From contig BPUI01000001.1 in the NCBI GenBank assembly GCA_019973575.1, positions 186,001 through 250,000 on the forward strand: a stretch of DNA of 64,000 nt, given 5' to 3'. Each line of letters opens with the position of its first letter. Position 1 is the first letter of the stretch. This stretch comes from Gemmatimonadetes bacterium T265 (GTDB taxonomy: Bacteria; Gemmatimonadota; Gemmatimonadetes; Gemmatimonadales; Gemmatimonadaceae). This document shows positions 21,080-29,709 of this stretch, one piece after another. Position numbers and translations under genes: made by a program. A model generated the notes under the pieces. That model worked only from the letters and a program-made list of their open reading frames with translations, had not been told where the DNA came from and made no database searches.

Positions 21080-22305
21080 CTAGAAGCCGGTGATGTCGCC
21101 CGGCGTGAGCGGGACGAATGCGCGCCGCTCGAAGCGGCGGCCGCGCTTCACCGTCAAGACCACGCTCCGCAGGTTGGCGAGGTCATCGAGTGGGTTCCGT
21201 GCCGGCACGACCAGATTCGCGAGCTTGCCCGCCGCGATCGCGACCCCGGCGCGAAAGACTTGCCCCGGGATCGCATCGCCGACCGTGTCGTCGCAGCTGC
21301 GCAGCGGCAGCGTGGTGGCCCCGGCCGTCGCGGTGCTGTACGTCCAGAGCGTCGCGTCGAGGATCGTGCCGCGGCGCGTCATCTCGGCGAACAGGCGGGC
21401 GAGCGCGGGATTGCGGCCGTCTCGGAACGCGTCGAGCGACACGGGCGGGTGGGGCTCGGTCCACCGCGGGACGTGGGCCTGCAGCTCGCGCACGAGCAGG
21501 CACGCGTGCGAGAGCGCATCCACCCCGGCCGCGACCAGCTCGGACGGTTCGGCGGGGTAGAGCGTCGCGTGCGACCAGACGAGCAGGTGCTGGCGGTGGG
21601 CCTGCGTCGTGATCCGCACCGCAAGAGCCGGCGACAAATCGGCGTAGAGCTTGATCGCCGTGGCGGACGTCCCGCGCGCCCGCGCGACCGCCAGCGGCAG
21701 CTCCGTCGAGTCCGTGACCGCCTGGATCCAGGGCACCTGCCCGGGCACGCCGCCGGCCGACACCTGAACGGTGCGCCGGTCGGTGAAGAAGGCCGGGCCC
21801 GCCATGAGCGCGGCGTAGTAGACGTCCGGATCCGCGACCTCGCCAACCAGCGTCGCGCGCGCGAGCTCGCCCACCGCGCGCAGGTCGTCGGCCATGTCGC
21901 GCACCGCGGTCACGCCGCCGTAGACGTCCCGACGGAGCACGGCCTCCGCCTGCCGGCGGTTGGGCGGCGTCGCGAGGTGCACGTGGGCGTCGATCAGGCC
22001 CGGGATCACGTAGCGGCCCCGGAGGTCGATCACCATCGCGTGAGCCGCCAGCGCCGGATCCAGCGCCCGGTCGGGGAGCACGCGCGCGATGCGCTCGCCG
22101 GCCACGACGACGTCCATGTCGGCCTACGCCGCCCGTCCGGTGCCGTCGATGACCGTCGCGTGCCGGTAGCGACGAGGGTGTCCCGGCCGGGCGGCGCGAA
22201 CGGCGTCGGCGTCTGGGCCCGCGTCGTCGCGGGCCACGGCAGGCCGGCGATCACGACCGCGACCAACACGGCCCGCGGTCCCACGGCGGACGAGCGGCGA
22301 CGCAC
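21080..22305 (-). pseudogene. Secreted amidohydrolase, inactivated by three lesions
   Basis: The 5' part (ATG at 22305) encodes a signal peptide ending near PATTRAQTPTPF. Near 22165 the frame shifts and continues as HATVIDGTG, the usual start of the metallo-amidohydrolase fold. An in-frame TAG (22126-22124) follows, and the frame then resumes as MDVVVAGERIARVLPD. Further along are the HxH metal motif (DAHVHL), the likely carboxylated Lys (AIKLYADL) and His in WSHAT and LSHAC. The text then jumps from AGVAIAAG directly to KLANLVVPARNPL. Relatives have about 70 residues there, including the catalytic Asp, so I infer an internal deletion. The fragment from 22117 is a 345-residue open frame but should lack activity. 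Confidence 0.75.
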
Positions 22306-22475
22306 GGCGGCAATCTCGTCGGGATCGCGTCAGACCGCGACCCGCCGGCGGCCTGACACGATCCGCCCGGCCGCGACGGTGAGCCGATCTTACTGCAGGG
22401 CCGCCGCGCGGGCACCTGGTCGAACCTGCCCCGTTCGGCAGCCGGGCCAGCGCTGACGACGGCTGACGACGGGGC

Positions 22476-22895
22476 TTACGATGCGGCCGCGCCGGTCTGG
22501 GCCTGGTACTTCCGGATCGCCTGCGGGCTGACCGGCGTGAAGAGGTTGACGAGGTTGCCGTCGGGGTCGCGGAAGAGGAGCGAGCGGTTGCCCCACGGCT
22601 GCGTCGTGGGCGCCTGGACCACGTCGCGGAGGACGCCCCGGAGCCGCTCGTACTCGCGGTCCACGTCGTCGACGTGGAACTCGAGGATCGCGGTGTGGTT
22701 CGCGGCGGGACGGGCGGCCCCAGCCCCAAACAGCGCCATCGTGCGCGTACTGCCGATTGCTAGCGTACACGATGGTGTCACGACCTCAGCGAAGTCTTCC
22801 GTGTACCACGTCGGCGCGAGTCCGAGCGCCTCCTCGTAGAACCGCACGAGCTGCTGGACGTTGTCGGTGATGATGCGCACGGAGACGAAGTTCAT
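22476..22895 (-). CDS. VOC-family (glyoxalase/bleomycin-resistance fold) protein
   Basis: 139-residue protein with the vicinal-oxygen-chelate fold: an N-terminal half beginning VRIITDNVQQLVRFYEEALG, then ILEFHVDDVDREYERLR, and the common closing motif LLFRDPDGNLVNLFTP. The usual first metal-ligand His near residue 7 is replaced by Val, so the metal site may be incomplete. The substrate is unknown; such single-domain members are often annotated as dioxygenase- or resistance-like. It is transcribed divergently from a TetR-type repressor across an 85-bp gap with a perfect operator, so it is very probably that repressor's target. Confidence 0.85.
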   Translation of the reverse strand: MNFVSVRIITDNVQQLVRFYEEALGLAPTWYTEDFAEVVTPSCTLAIGSTRTMALFGAGAARPAANHTAILEFHVDDVDREYERLRGVLRDVVQAPTTQPWGNRSLLFRDPDGNLVNLFTPVSPQAIRKYQAQTGAAAS

Positions 22896-22934
22896 GGTGG
22901 GCGCTCTCGCCAGAGGTTACGTTACAAGATATAA

Positions 22935-22957
22935 CGATACGCTACCGTAGCGTATCG
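22935..22957. promoter_or_regulatory. Operator for the TetR-type regulator, overlapping the VOC promoter
   Basis: Perfect palindrome with 11-base arms (CGATACGCTAC and its complement) around a single central C at 22946. On the minus strand TTGACG (22977-22972), a 17-nt spacer and TACGCT (22954-22949) form a promoter for the VOC gene whose -10 element is inside the palindrome. On the plus strand a TATAAC box overlaps its left edge. Binding would repress the VOC gene and probably tetR itself. Confidence 0.75.
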
Positions 22958-22980
22958 AATAGGCCTCGGAACGTCAAGCC

Positions 22981-23613
22981 ATGGCGAATGAAGAGCGCCT
23001 CAAGAAGGGAGCGCGCGTCAAGAAGGAACCTGGCCGGACGCTGCAGAGCGCCGGTGCTGCTGTCGACGACCGCGTCCGGCGCTCGACGGAGCGTGTATTG
23101 CGCGTCGCGTCGGAGCTGCTCGCCGAGAGCGGCGTCGGGGGCGTCAGCATCGATGAAGTGTCCCGCCGCTCCGGCGTTGCCAAGACGACGATCTACCGCC
23201 ACTGGCCGACGCGGGCCGACCTCGTGATCGACACCTGTTCGCAGCTGAGCGCGAGCCAGGACGTCCCGGACACCGGCACCCTGGCCGGGGACGTCCGGGC
23301 GCTCCTCCTCTATGTCGCCGAGCTCTTGCGGACCGCCCGGTGGTCGTCCGTGATGCCGTCGATCATCGACGCCGCCGAGCGCGACCCGGCCCTCGCGGCG
23401 GTGCACGGGCGGATCCAGCGCGGGCACGCGGACCCGCTCCGGGAGGTGATCACGCGCGCCATGCGCCGCGGCGACCTTCCCGCGACCACCGATCCAGCGG
23501 TCATGATCGCAGGGCTCCTCGGCCCCCTCTACTACCGCCGTTGGTTCTCGCGCGAACCGCTCGACGAGCAATTTGTGGAGGGCGTGGTCACGCAGGCGAC
23601 TCGTCCCGGCTGA
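22981..23613 (+). CDS. TetR/AcrR-family transcriptional regulator
   Basis: 210-residue repressor. The DNA-binding helix-turn-helix is at about residues 40-85 (RVLRVASELLAESGVGGVSI, then DEVSRRSGVAKTTIYRHWPT). The C-terminal two thirds are an all-helical ligand-binding domain of the TetR_C type with RRWFSREPLDEQFVEGVV near the end. The basic, Lys-rich first 30 residues are unusual but in frame; the ATG at 22981 follows the operator by 23 bp. It is divergent to the VOC gene and is probably self-regulating. The ligand cannot be read from the sequence. Confidence 0.92.
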   Translation: MANEERLKKGARVKKEPGRTLQSAGAAVDDRVRRSTERVLRVASELLAESGVGGVSIDEVSRRSGVAKTTIYRHWPTRADLVIDTCSQLSASQDVPDTGTLAGDVRALLLYVAELLRTARWSSVMPSIIDAAERDPALAAVHGRIQRGHADPLREVITRAMRRGDLPATTDPAVMIAGLLGPLYYRRWFSREPLDEQFVEGVVTQATRPG

Positions 23614-23799
23614 ACGTTGACTTCGCCGGCGTCTGCCGCCGCGCGGGCACGCGCGCGACGTCCACGCCGGTAGTTGATCCTGACCCGCAGGAGATCGGCC
23701 GTGCCGCACGACGCCGTGCCGCCGGGGCGCCCCGGCGCGCGCTGTCGCGTACGCCTGCGGGGCCGAGACCGCGGGCGGGGTCGGGCGAGCTGCCTCACG

Positions 23800-24373
23800 G
23801 AACCGCGGCGCCTGCGGTGCACAGTGAGACGCGGCCGAGCGCGCGCGGCCGCGAGACCGACCGCTGGTGGCCGCGGTATGCGGGTCGACGACCTCGAACT
23901 CGCCGGTCTGCATCAGCTCCTGCACGGTCCAGTCGGCCGCCATCGCGCCAAGCGTGGCGAGCGCCCACCACCGCCGGCGGGTGTGCCGCGCCCACGCCCG
24001 TGAGCCCCGGATGCGCGGCGGCGTCAGGCGCGTCGCCGTCGCGCGCGTCACCGCCCGGACCGGCCGCCGCGGCGACGGCCTTGGCCACACCGAAATTGGC
24101 CACCGTGGCCATGCCCCCGCGCCCGAGCTCGCGAAGCACGCGGTAGGGGCCGAACGTGGCACCGTCGGGCACGCCCGGCGGGGTGTCAAACGCGTCGGGC
24201 GCGCCCGACGACCGCGGTAGGCCGTCCGCGAGTGCGTCGGCGAGCGCGCCGAGCGGAGCGCCGAGGAGAGGCGGCGCGTCCGCGTCGGCGGCGAGCAGCG
24301 CCTCGCCCGCGCGCACCGCGCCGCGGACCCGCTCACGTGACACTCACGCGGCGCTCAGGCCCGCGGCGCTCAC
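23800..24373 (-). pseudogene. Remnant of a TPR-type Ser/Thr protein kinase
   Basis: One frame reads ALLAADADAPPLLGAPLGAL, then FGPYRVLRELGRGGMATV, which is the N-terminal region and glycine loop of the intact kinase at 24577-27387. It then jumps straight to NFGVAKAV, the DFG region with D changed to N, losing the catalytic loop. A second frame continues with MAADWTVQELMQTGEFEVVD, a type of C-terminal segment I associate with related kinases. Frame changes and a large internal deletion make function impossible. A GTGA start/stop overlap at 24373-24370 mimics the intact pair's sigma/kinase junction. Confidence 0.75.
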
Positions 24374-24412
24374 ACCGCCGTCAGCTCGTGGGCGAGTCAC
24401 GCGCGCGCCGCG

Positions 24413-24553
24413 CTATTCGCGCTCGACGGTGGGAATCGAGACGCCCAAGACCTCCGCCGTCTCCTCGGCCGTGAACCCGGCGAAGACGCGGTACTCCAAC
24501 ACGCGGAGCCGCCGCGGGTCGAGCGCGCCCAGGCGGACGAGGGCACGTCTGAC
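24413..24553 (-). pseudogene. Remnant of an ECF sigma factor (region 4 only)
   Basis: About 45 residues matching region 4 of the intact sigma gene at 27384-28022: LGALDPRRLRVLEYRVFAGF and TAEETAEVLGVSIPTVERE, against LAALDPRRARVVEFRFFAGL and TAAESAEVLGVSVPTVERD. It stops right after the recognition helix. Regions 2 and 3 are missing. It starts 24 bp after the stop of the intact kinase and is followed by the kinase remnant, so the order sigma-kinase is repeated in tandem. Confidence 0.75.
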
Positions 24554-24576
24554 TCCGCGCCCACACCGGCGCGCCG

Positions 24577-27387
24577 TCAGTGGCGGCCGGCCACGTGTCC
24601 CGCGTTCGGCCCGGGTGCGCACGCCTCCCCATCGCGCAGGCGGGCGAGCCGCGTATCACCCGGCGGCAGCCCCGGGCGCCGCGCCGTGTACGCCGCCAGC
24701 GCCCGCCGGGCGAGTGGGGCGGCGCGCCGGCAGTCGCCCGCGTCGCGCAGGAGTGCCGCCAGCGCGTCGAGCCGCTGCGCCGTCGTGTCCCACACGGCGA
24801 TGTGTCGCGCCTGGAGCACGCTGGACGAAAGGGCGAGCGCCTCCGCTTCGTTTCCCCGCGCGGCTTCGGCAACAGCGAGTGCCTCGCGCGCCACGTTGAC
24901 GTCGGGGGCGTCGGGGCCCAGCACCCGCGCGAACGTGTCCACGGCGCGGCGGAGCAGCCCGGCTGCGGCCGCCGGGTCGCCGCGCCGGTACGCGATCGTC
25001 CCGAGCGTGAACAGACTGCCGGCCACATCGCGGTGCACGTCGCCGTACAGCCCGCGGCGGCCCCGGAGCACGCGCCGCTGCACCGACTCCGCCTCGGCGT
25101 ACGCGCCCTCCTCTAGCAATTCCCACGATAGCTCGGATTCGGCCGATAGCACTTCGGGGTGGTCTTCGGCCAGGCGCCCGCGTTGGAGGGCGAGCGCCCG
25201 CCGGACCGCGCGCTCCGCCTCGCCCACCCGGCGGGCGTTCCGCAGGTCGATGGCGAGGCGGTAGTAGGCCCGGGCCACGTCGGGGTGCTCGCGCCCCTGC
25301 CAGCGCTCCCGGATCGCGACCACCTGGCGCTGGAGCGCGGCCGCGCTGTCCGCGTTGCCGGCCATCAGGCGCACGCTGGCCAGCTCCTCAAGCGTAGCAG
25401 CGCGGGCCGGCCCGGGCGTACGCGCCTCGGCCGCGAGCGAGAGCCCGAGCAGTCGATCGGCCTCGGCGAAGCGCCCCTGCACCCGGCGCACGGCGCCGAG
25501 TTCGAGGCGCGTGGCGGCCAGGTCGCCGCCGCCCTCGCCCGGGAGCGTTAGGCGTATCGCGAGCGCCTGCGCGAGCAGGGTGTCGGCCCCGGCCAGGTCG
25601 CTCTTCGCGCGGCGTACGGCGCCCAGTTCGTGGAGCAGCGCGGCCGACTCGGCGTCGGGCCCCGCGCCGGGGCCGAGCAGCTGCCCGCGCGCCGCGAGGC
25701 CGCGGCGCAGGACCGCGTCGGCCTCGTCGTAGCGCCCCAGGTTGCGCGCGACGACGCCTAACGTGCGCAGCAGCTCCGCGCGGACCGCGGGCTGCCCGGC
25801 GAGCTCCCGCTCCAGCCGGCCGTCCGGCCCGAACACGGCGCGCGCGCCGCCACCCGCAGACAGCGGGCCGGCGGACGCAGCCACCCGGGCACCCGGCCGG
25901 TCGCGCGCCCGCGCGGTCGCCTGGAACGGGTCGGCCTCCTGGAACAACGCCGTGACGAAGCGCGTGACCTGCCGCGCCTTGGCCGCCTCCGCCGTGGCCT
26001 GGGCCAGGGCCCGCGCGGTGCGGGCCTGTGCGAGCGCCATGCGGGCCTGCAGCACGGCCATCAGCGCCGCCGTGCCCGCGAGCAGCACGAAGGTGGCCGC
26101 GGCCGCCGCCACCGCCCACCGGTGACGCCGGACGAATCTGCGCGCGCGGTACGCCCACGTGTCGGGCCGCGCGGCGACGGGTCGCCCCGCCAGGTGCCGC
26201 GCCACGTCCGCCCCGAACCGCTCGGCCGACGCGTAGCGCCGCTCGGGCGTCTTGCTGAGGGCTTTGCCGACGATCGTGTCCAGGTCGCCACGCAGCCGCC
26301 GCGCGAGGCGCTCCGGGGTGAGCCGGCGTGCGGCCGCGATCTCGACGGCGTCGCCCGACGCGCCGCCCGGCGCGCCAGCGAGCGTCGCGATATCGTCGGG
26401 TGCCTCGTCCGTCGGCTCGATCACGGGACGCCGCACCACCGCCGACGGGCGCGGCGGCTCCGCGTGGAGCACGACGCGCTCGACCTCCGCCAGCGACCCT
26501 CCGGTGACCACGTACGGCCGGCGGCCGGCGAGCAGCTCGTAGAGCAGCACGCCGAGCGCGTACACGTCGGTGGCGGTCGTGACCGGGTCGCCGCGCACCT
26601 GCTCCGGGGCGGCGTACGCGGGCGTCATAAGGCGCGCGGCCGTCCGGGTGCGCGGCGCGGCGTCGCCGTCGCCCAACAGCTTCGCGATGCCGAAGTCGAG
26701 CAGCTTGACCGTGCCGTCGGCGGTCACGAGCACGTTGCTCGGCTTGAGGTCGCGGTGGACGACGAGGTTCCGGTGCGCGTAGGCGACCGCGTCGCACACG
26801 TCGCGGAACAGCCCGAGCCGCGCGTCGACCGTGAGGCGCCGAGCGTCGCAGTGCGTGTCGATGGGCGCGCCCTCCACGTACTCCATCGCGACGTAGGGCG
26901 TGCCGTCGTCGGCCACGCCCGCGTCGAGGAGGCGCGCGACGTGGGGGTGCGCGAGCCGGGCGAGCACGCGGCGTTCGACGGCGAAGCGCGCCGCGTGCTC
27001 CGGCGCGGCGAGCGCGCCCCGCACCAGCTTGAGCGCCACCCGGAGCGGCACGTCCGTGCGTTCGGCGAGGTACACCACTCCCATCCCGCCCCGCCCGAGC
27101 TCGCGTACGATGCGGTACGGCCCGACAATTCGCCCCTCGACCGCGGGCGGGGCCTCCGCGTCCGTGAGCGCGTCCGCGAGCGCCCCCGGCGCGGCGTCGA
27201 GGAGGGGGGACGACGTGGCGTCCGCGGCGAGCAGGCCATCGACCGCCCGGCGCAACCCCTCGTCGCCGCCGCACGCGTCCCGGAGGAATGCCGCGCGCTC
27301 GGCCGGCGCGACGTCGAGGGCGGCGTCGAACACGGGCCACGCGCGCTCCAGCGTCGCGGGGCGGGCCGCCGCGCCCCCGGCGCTCAC
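24577..27387 (-). CDS. Membrane Ser/Thr protein kinase with TPR-type sensor domain
   Basis: Pkn-type kinase of 936 residues. The kinase domain spans about residues 88-390, with glycine loop ELGRGGMGVVY (96-106), Lys120 in VALKLV, catalytic loop HRDLKPSN (211-218), DFG (231-233) and APE (260-262). All key residues are present. A single transmembrane helix follows at about 425-445. The remaining ~490 residues are Ala/Arg-rich helical repeats of TPR type with recurring LGAVRRAK- and YDEADAVLRRGL-like units. The GTG start at 27387 overlaps the stop of the upstream ECF sigma gene (GTGA), so the two are translationally coupled. It probably phosphorylates or otherwise controls the sigma factor; targets are unknown. 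Confidence 0.93.
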   Translation of the reverse strand: MSAGGAAARPATLERAWPVFDAALDVAPAERAAFLRDACGGDEGLRRAVDGLLAADATSSPLLDAAPGALADALTDAEAPPAVEGRIVGPYRIVRELGRGGMGVVYLAERTDVPLRVALKLVRGALAAPEHAARFAVERRVLARLAHPHVARLLDAGVADDGTPYVAMEYVEGAPIDTHCDARRLTVDARLGLFRDVCDAVAYAHRNLVVHRDLKPSNVLVTADGTVKLLDFGIAKLLGDGDAAPRTRTAARLMTPAYAAPEQVRGDPVTTATDVYALGVLLYELLAGRRPYVVTGGSLAEVERVVLHAEPPRPSAVVRRPVIEPTDEAPDDIATLAGAPGGASGDAVEIAAARRLTPERLARRLRGDLDTIVGKALSKTPERRYASAERFGADVARHLAGRPVAARPDTWAYRARRFVRRHRWAVAAAAATFVLLAGTAALMAVLQARMALAQARTARALAQATAEAAKARQVTRFVTALFQEADPFQATARARDRPGARVAASAGPLSAGGGARAVFGPDGRLERELAGQPAVRAELLRTLGVVARNLGRYDEADAVLRRGLAARGQLLGPGAGPDAESAALLHELGAVRRAKSDLAGADTLLAQALAIRLTLPGEGGGDLAATRLELGAVRRVQGRFAEADRLLGLSLAAEARTPGPARAATLEELASVRLMAGNADSAAALQRQVVAIRERWQGREHPDVARAYYRLAIDLRNARRVGEAERAVRRALALQRGRLAEDHPEVLSAESELSWELLEEGAYAEAESVQRRVLRGRRGLYGDVHRDVAGSLFTLGTIAYRRGDPAAAAGLLRRAVDTFARVLGPDAPDVNVAREALAVAEAARGNEAEALALSSSVLQARHIAVWDTTAQRLDALAALLRDAGDCRRAAPLARRALAAYTARRPGLPPGDTRLARLRDGEACAPGPNAGHVAGRH

Positions 27388-28022
27388 GGCGTGAGGTCTC
27401 CGCCGTCGCTCCCGTGGTCCCGGAGCGCTTGGGCCAGCCACGCGCGCGCGGCCCGCCAGTCGCGCTCGACCGTGGGCACCGACACGCCTAACACCTCGGC
27501 CGATTCGGCGGCGGTGAGCCCCGCGAAGAAGCGGAACTCGACCACGCGCGCCCGCCGGGGGTCGAGCGCCGCCAGTCGGGTGAGCGCCTCGTCGAGGGCC
27601 ACGACCTCGTCGGCGCGGGCCGGCTGTGCCGCGTCTGCGGCGCCGAGCGTTACGAACACCCCGCCCCCGCCGCGCTTGGCCGCCCGGCGCCGGCGCGCGG
27701 CCTCCACGATGACGTCCCGCATCGCGCGCGCGGCGATGCCGAAGAAGTGGTGGCGGTCCTCCCAGACGTGGCCCGCGGCGGGGCGGATCTTGGCGTACGC
27801 CTCGTGGACGAGGGCCGCGGTGCAGAGCGTCTCTCCGGCGCGCCCGGCCCGCACGCGCCGGGCGAGGCGGCGCAGGTCGCCGTAGACGCGCGCGTAGAGC
27901 GCGTCGTGCGCGGCCGGGTCGCCGCCCTGCGCCGCCTGCAGATAGCCGGTGACGTCCCCGCGGGCGCCGCCGGCCGGCGGCGTGCCGGCGAATGGCGCGG
28001 CGGCGTCAGCCGGCCGCGGCAC
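27384..28022 (-). CDS. ECF RNA polymerase sigma factor (sigma-70, kinase-linked group)
   Basis: About 212 residues. Region 2 reads DVTGYLQAAQGGDPAAHDAL, followed by TAALVHEAYAKIRPAAGHVW and FFGIAARAMRDVIVEAARRR. Region 4 reads TRLAALDPRRARVVEFRFFA and SAEVLGVSVPTVERDWRAAR. This is the ECF group usually found beside Ser/Thr kinases in Acidobacteria, Planctomycetes and Gemmatimonadota. The start is uncertain: the in-frame GTG at 28022 gives the family length, while an ATG at 28153 would add 44 non-conserved residues. No anti-sigma factor is visible; the overlapping kinase may take that role. Confidence 0.9.
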   Translation of the reverse strand: MPRPADAAAPFAGTPPAGGARGDVTGYLQAAQGGDPAAHDALYARVYGDLRRLARRVRAGRAGETLCTAALVHEAYAKIRPAAGHVWEDRHHFFGIAARAMRDVIVEAARRRRAAKRGGGGVFVTLGAADAAQPARADEVVALDEALTRLAALDPRRARVVEFRFFAGLTAAESAEVLGVSVPTVERDWRAARAWLAQALRDHGSDGGDLTP

Positions 28023-28200
28023 GGGAGGCGACGGACACGCACATCTGGCGGCTCGTGATGGGTTTCCGGCGCGTTTTGCGGAGGTGGAAGGGAGCGACGT
28101 TCGACCCCGATCCGCGGCCTGCGCCCTGGCTCCAATAGGGGGTGCGGTCGGCATGCCGTCAATCCCCACCCCCGCCACGAAGCACCGGGAGAGGTGCGCC

Positions 28201-29709
28201 ATGCACCAACACGTGAGACTTCGGTGGGGTGCGTACGCACTCACGACGACACTTGCCGTGTTCAACGCGGCATGCAGTGACGATGCGAACCTCACCGCCG
28301 CACAAAGCCGTGCCCCCACCCGCAACGTCTCTCCGGCACAATCACTGCCGGGCGCGGCAGCCGCCGACCAGTCCGCCACGGATCTCGCCGCGAGCTTTCC
28401 CTTCTGCGCCTGGTGGACCGAGACGACGGCGACGAGCCTGAACGTGGCGTTCCCGGACGCGAGCGCCGCCTACTGGACGACCCCCCTCCTGGCCACGCCC
28501 GACCTGGTGTCGGTCACCGCCAGCGGTGAGTATGCGGATGCGCGCTACTTCTCCCTCAACGCCTACAACAACGGCGCCGCGTCTTACGATTGCGCGAGCA
28601 CGCCGTCCGCCCTCGCCGACTACGTGATCGCGCCCGATGCCGGCAGCGAGAACCCGTTCCAGACGAGTGCGCCGGTGGGCGGGCGATACACCGTGACGCT
28701 GGCGCGCGCCGGCGCGCAGGCACCGGCCCGGAACACGATCCCGCTGTACCAATATCCCGGCTGCCAGCCGGCGCCCTCGCAAGGCGTGCTGCCGAGTACA
28801 CTCACCTTCCTGATCCTGCGCGCCTATCTGCCGCATGGTGGGTTCGCGCAGGTCCCGTTGGCCGATCTCACGCTGCACTACACCGACGGCCGCCGCGTGG
28901 TGTTGCCGCACTGCGGGGGAACGACGCCGGCGCTGGCAGGCGTGGGCGCCGAGCCGACGCCGGGCTGGGTCGATGCGTTACGACAACGCCTCGCTGTGGG
29001 CGACGCGACCGGAGTGCGGACGCCCGGCGTACAGCGCTTCGGTCGCCCCGGCGCCACTGCCTCCCCACCAGCGCTGACGTTCTTCCGACCTTCGGACAGC
29101 GGTACCGGAGGATTCTTCCCGAATGTTGACAACAAGTATGTCGCCGCCCTGGTGCAGCCGAAGCCGGAGACCGTGGTCGTCATCCGCGCCAAAGCGCCGA
29201 CCTTCCCGCCGGGGATGCACGCGGCACCGTGGGATCCTCGGACGGTGAATCTCCGCTACTGGTCGATGTGCAGCAACGTCTACCGCCGCCCCTACCCGGT
29301 CGTGGTCGTCAAGGAGGGCGGCCAGACGATTCCCGGCTGCGCGCCCGACCTCGCCACCAAGCAAGACGGCCGCGGCTACTACACCTACGTCGTGTCGCAC
29401 GTGCGGGGTAAGCCCTCCGACGCGGCGCTCGCGGCGAACAACGCCACGTGGCTGCCCTTCTCCACCGCGCAGCCCTACGCGCAGCACCTCATGATCCTGC
29501 GCAACATGCTCGGCGCGGACTTCCCCCACTCCGTGCAGAACTGCGCGGCCGGGAGCGACCCGGCGAGCATCGCCGCGTGCCGGGCGAGCATGGGGGACTA
29601 CTACCCGCGGGCCGCCGAGTGCCGGACGCGAACGTTCGAGACCGGCGGGACGGCAGCCTGCGTCCAGGAATACCAGCGTGCCCCGGCGCGGCTGGCGGGC
29701 GCGACGTGA
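28201..29709 (+). CDS. Cys-rich lipoprotein of unknown function
   Basis: 502 residues with a lipoprotein signal peptide (YALTTTLAVFNAAC, lipobox Cys at about residue 27). The ribosome-binding site GGGAGAGG lies about 7 nt before the ATG. The mature protein has some ten further cysteines (FCAWW, YDCAS, GCQP, HCGG, MCSN, GCAPD and others), suggesting disulfides in the envelope. The segment ARYFSLNAYNN and the YVIAPDAGSENPFQ region resemble DUF1214-type proteins, but I am not sure. It is the only gene in which I found a TTA leucine codon (28979) outside a GTTAGGC motif. It is divergent from the ECF sigma gene and overlaps the next gene. Confidence 0.8.
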   Translation: MHQHVRLRWGAYALTTTLAVFNAACSDDANLTAAQSRAPTRNVSPAQSLPGAAAADQSATDLAASFPFCAWWTETTATSLNVAFPDASAAYWTTPLLATPDLVSVTASGEYADARYFSLNAYNNGAASYDCASTPSALADYVIAPDAGSENPFQTSAPVGGRYTVTLARAGAQAPARNTIPLYQYPGCQPAPSQGVLPSTLTFLILRAYLPHGGFAQVPLADLTLHYTDGRRVVLPHCGGTTPALAGVGAEPTPGWVDALRQRLAVGDATGVRTPGVQRFGRPGATASPPALTFFRPSDSGTGGFFPNVDNKYVAALVQPKPETVVVIRAKAPTFPPGMHAAPWDPRTVNLRYWSMCSNVYRRPYPVVVVKEGGQTIPGCAPDLATKQDGRGYYTYVVSHVRGKPSDAALAANNATWLPFSTAQPYAQHLMILRNMLGADFPHSVQNCAAGSDPASIAACRASMGDYYPRAAECRTRTFETGGTAACVQEYQRAPARLAGAT

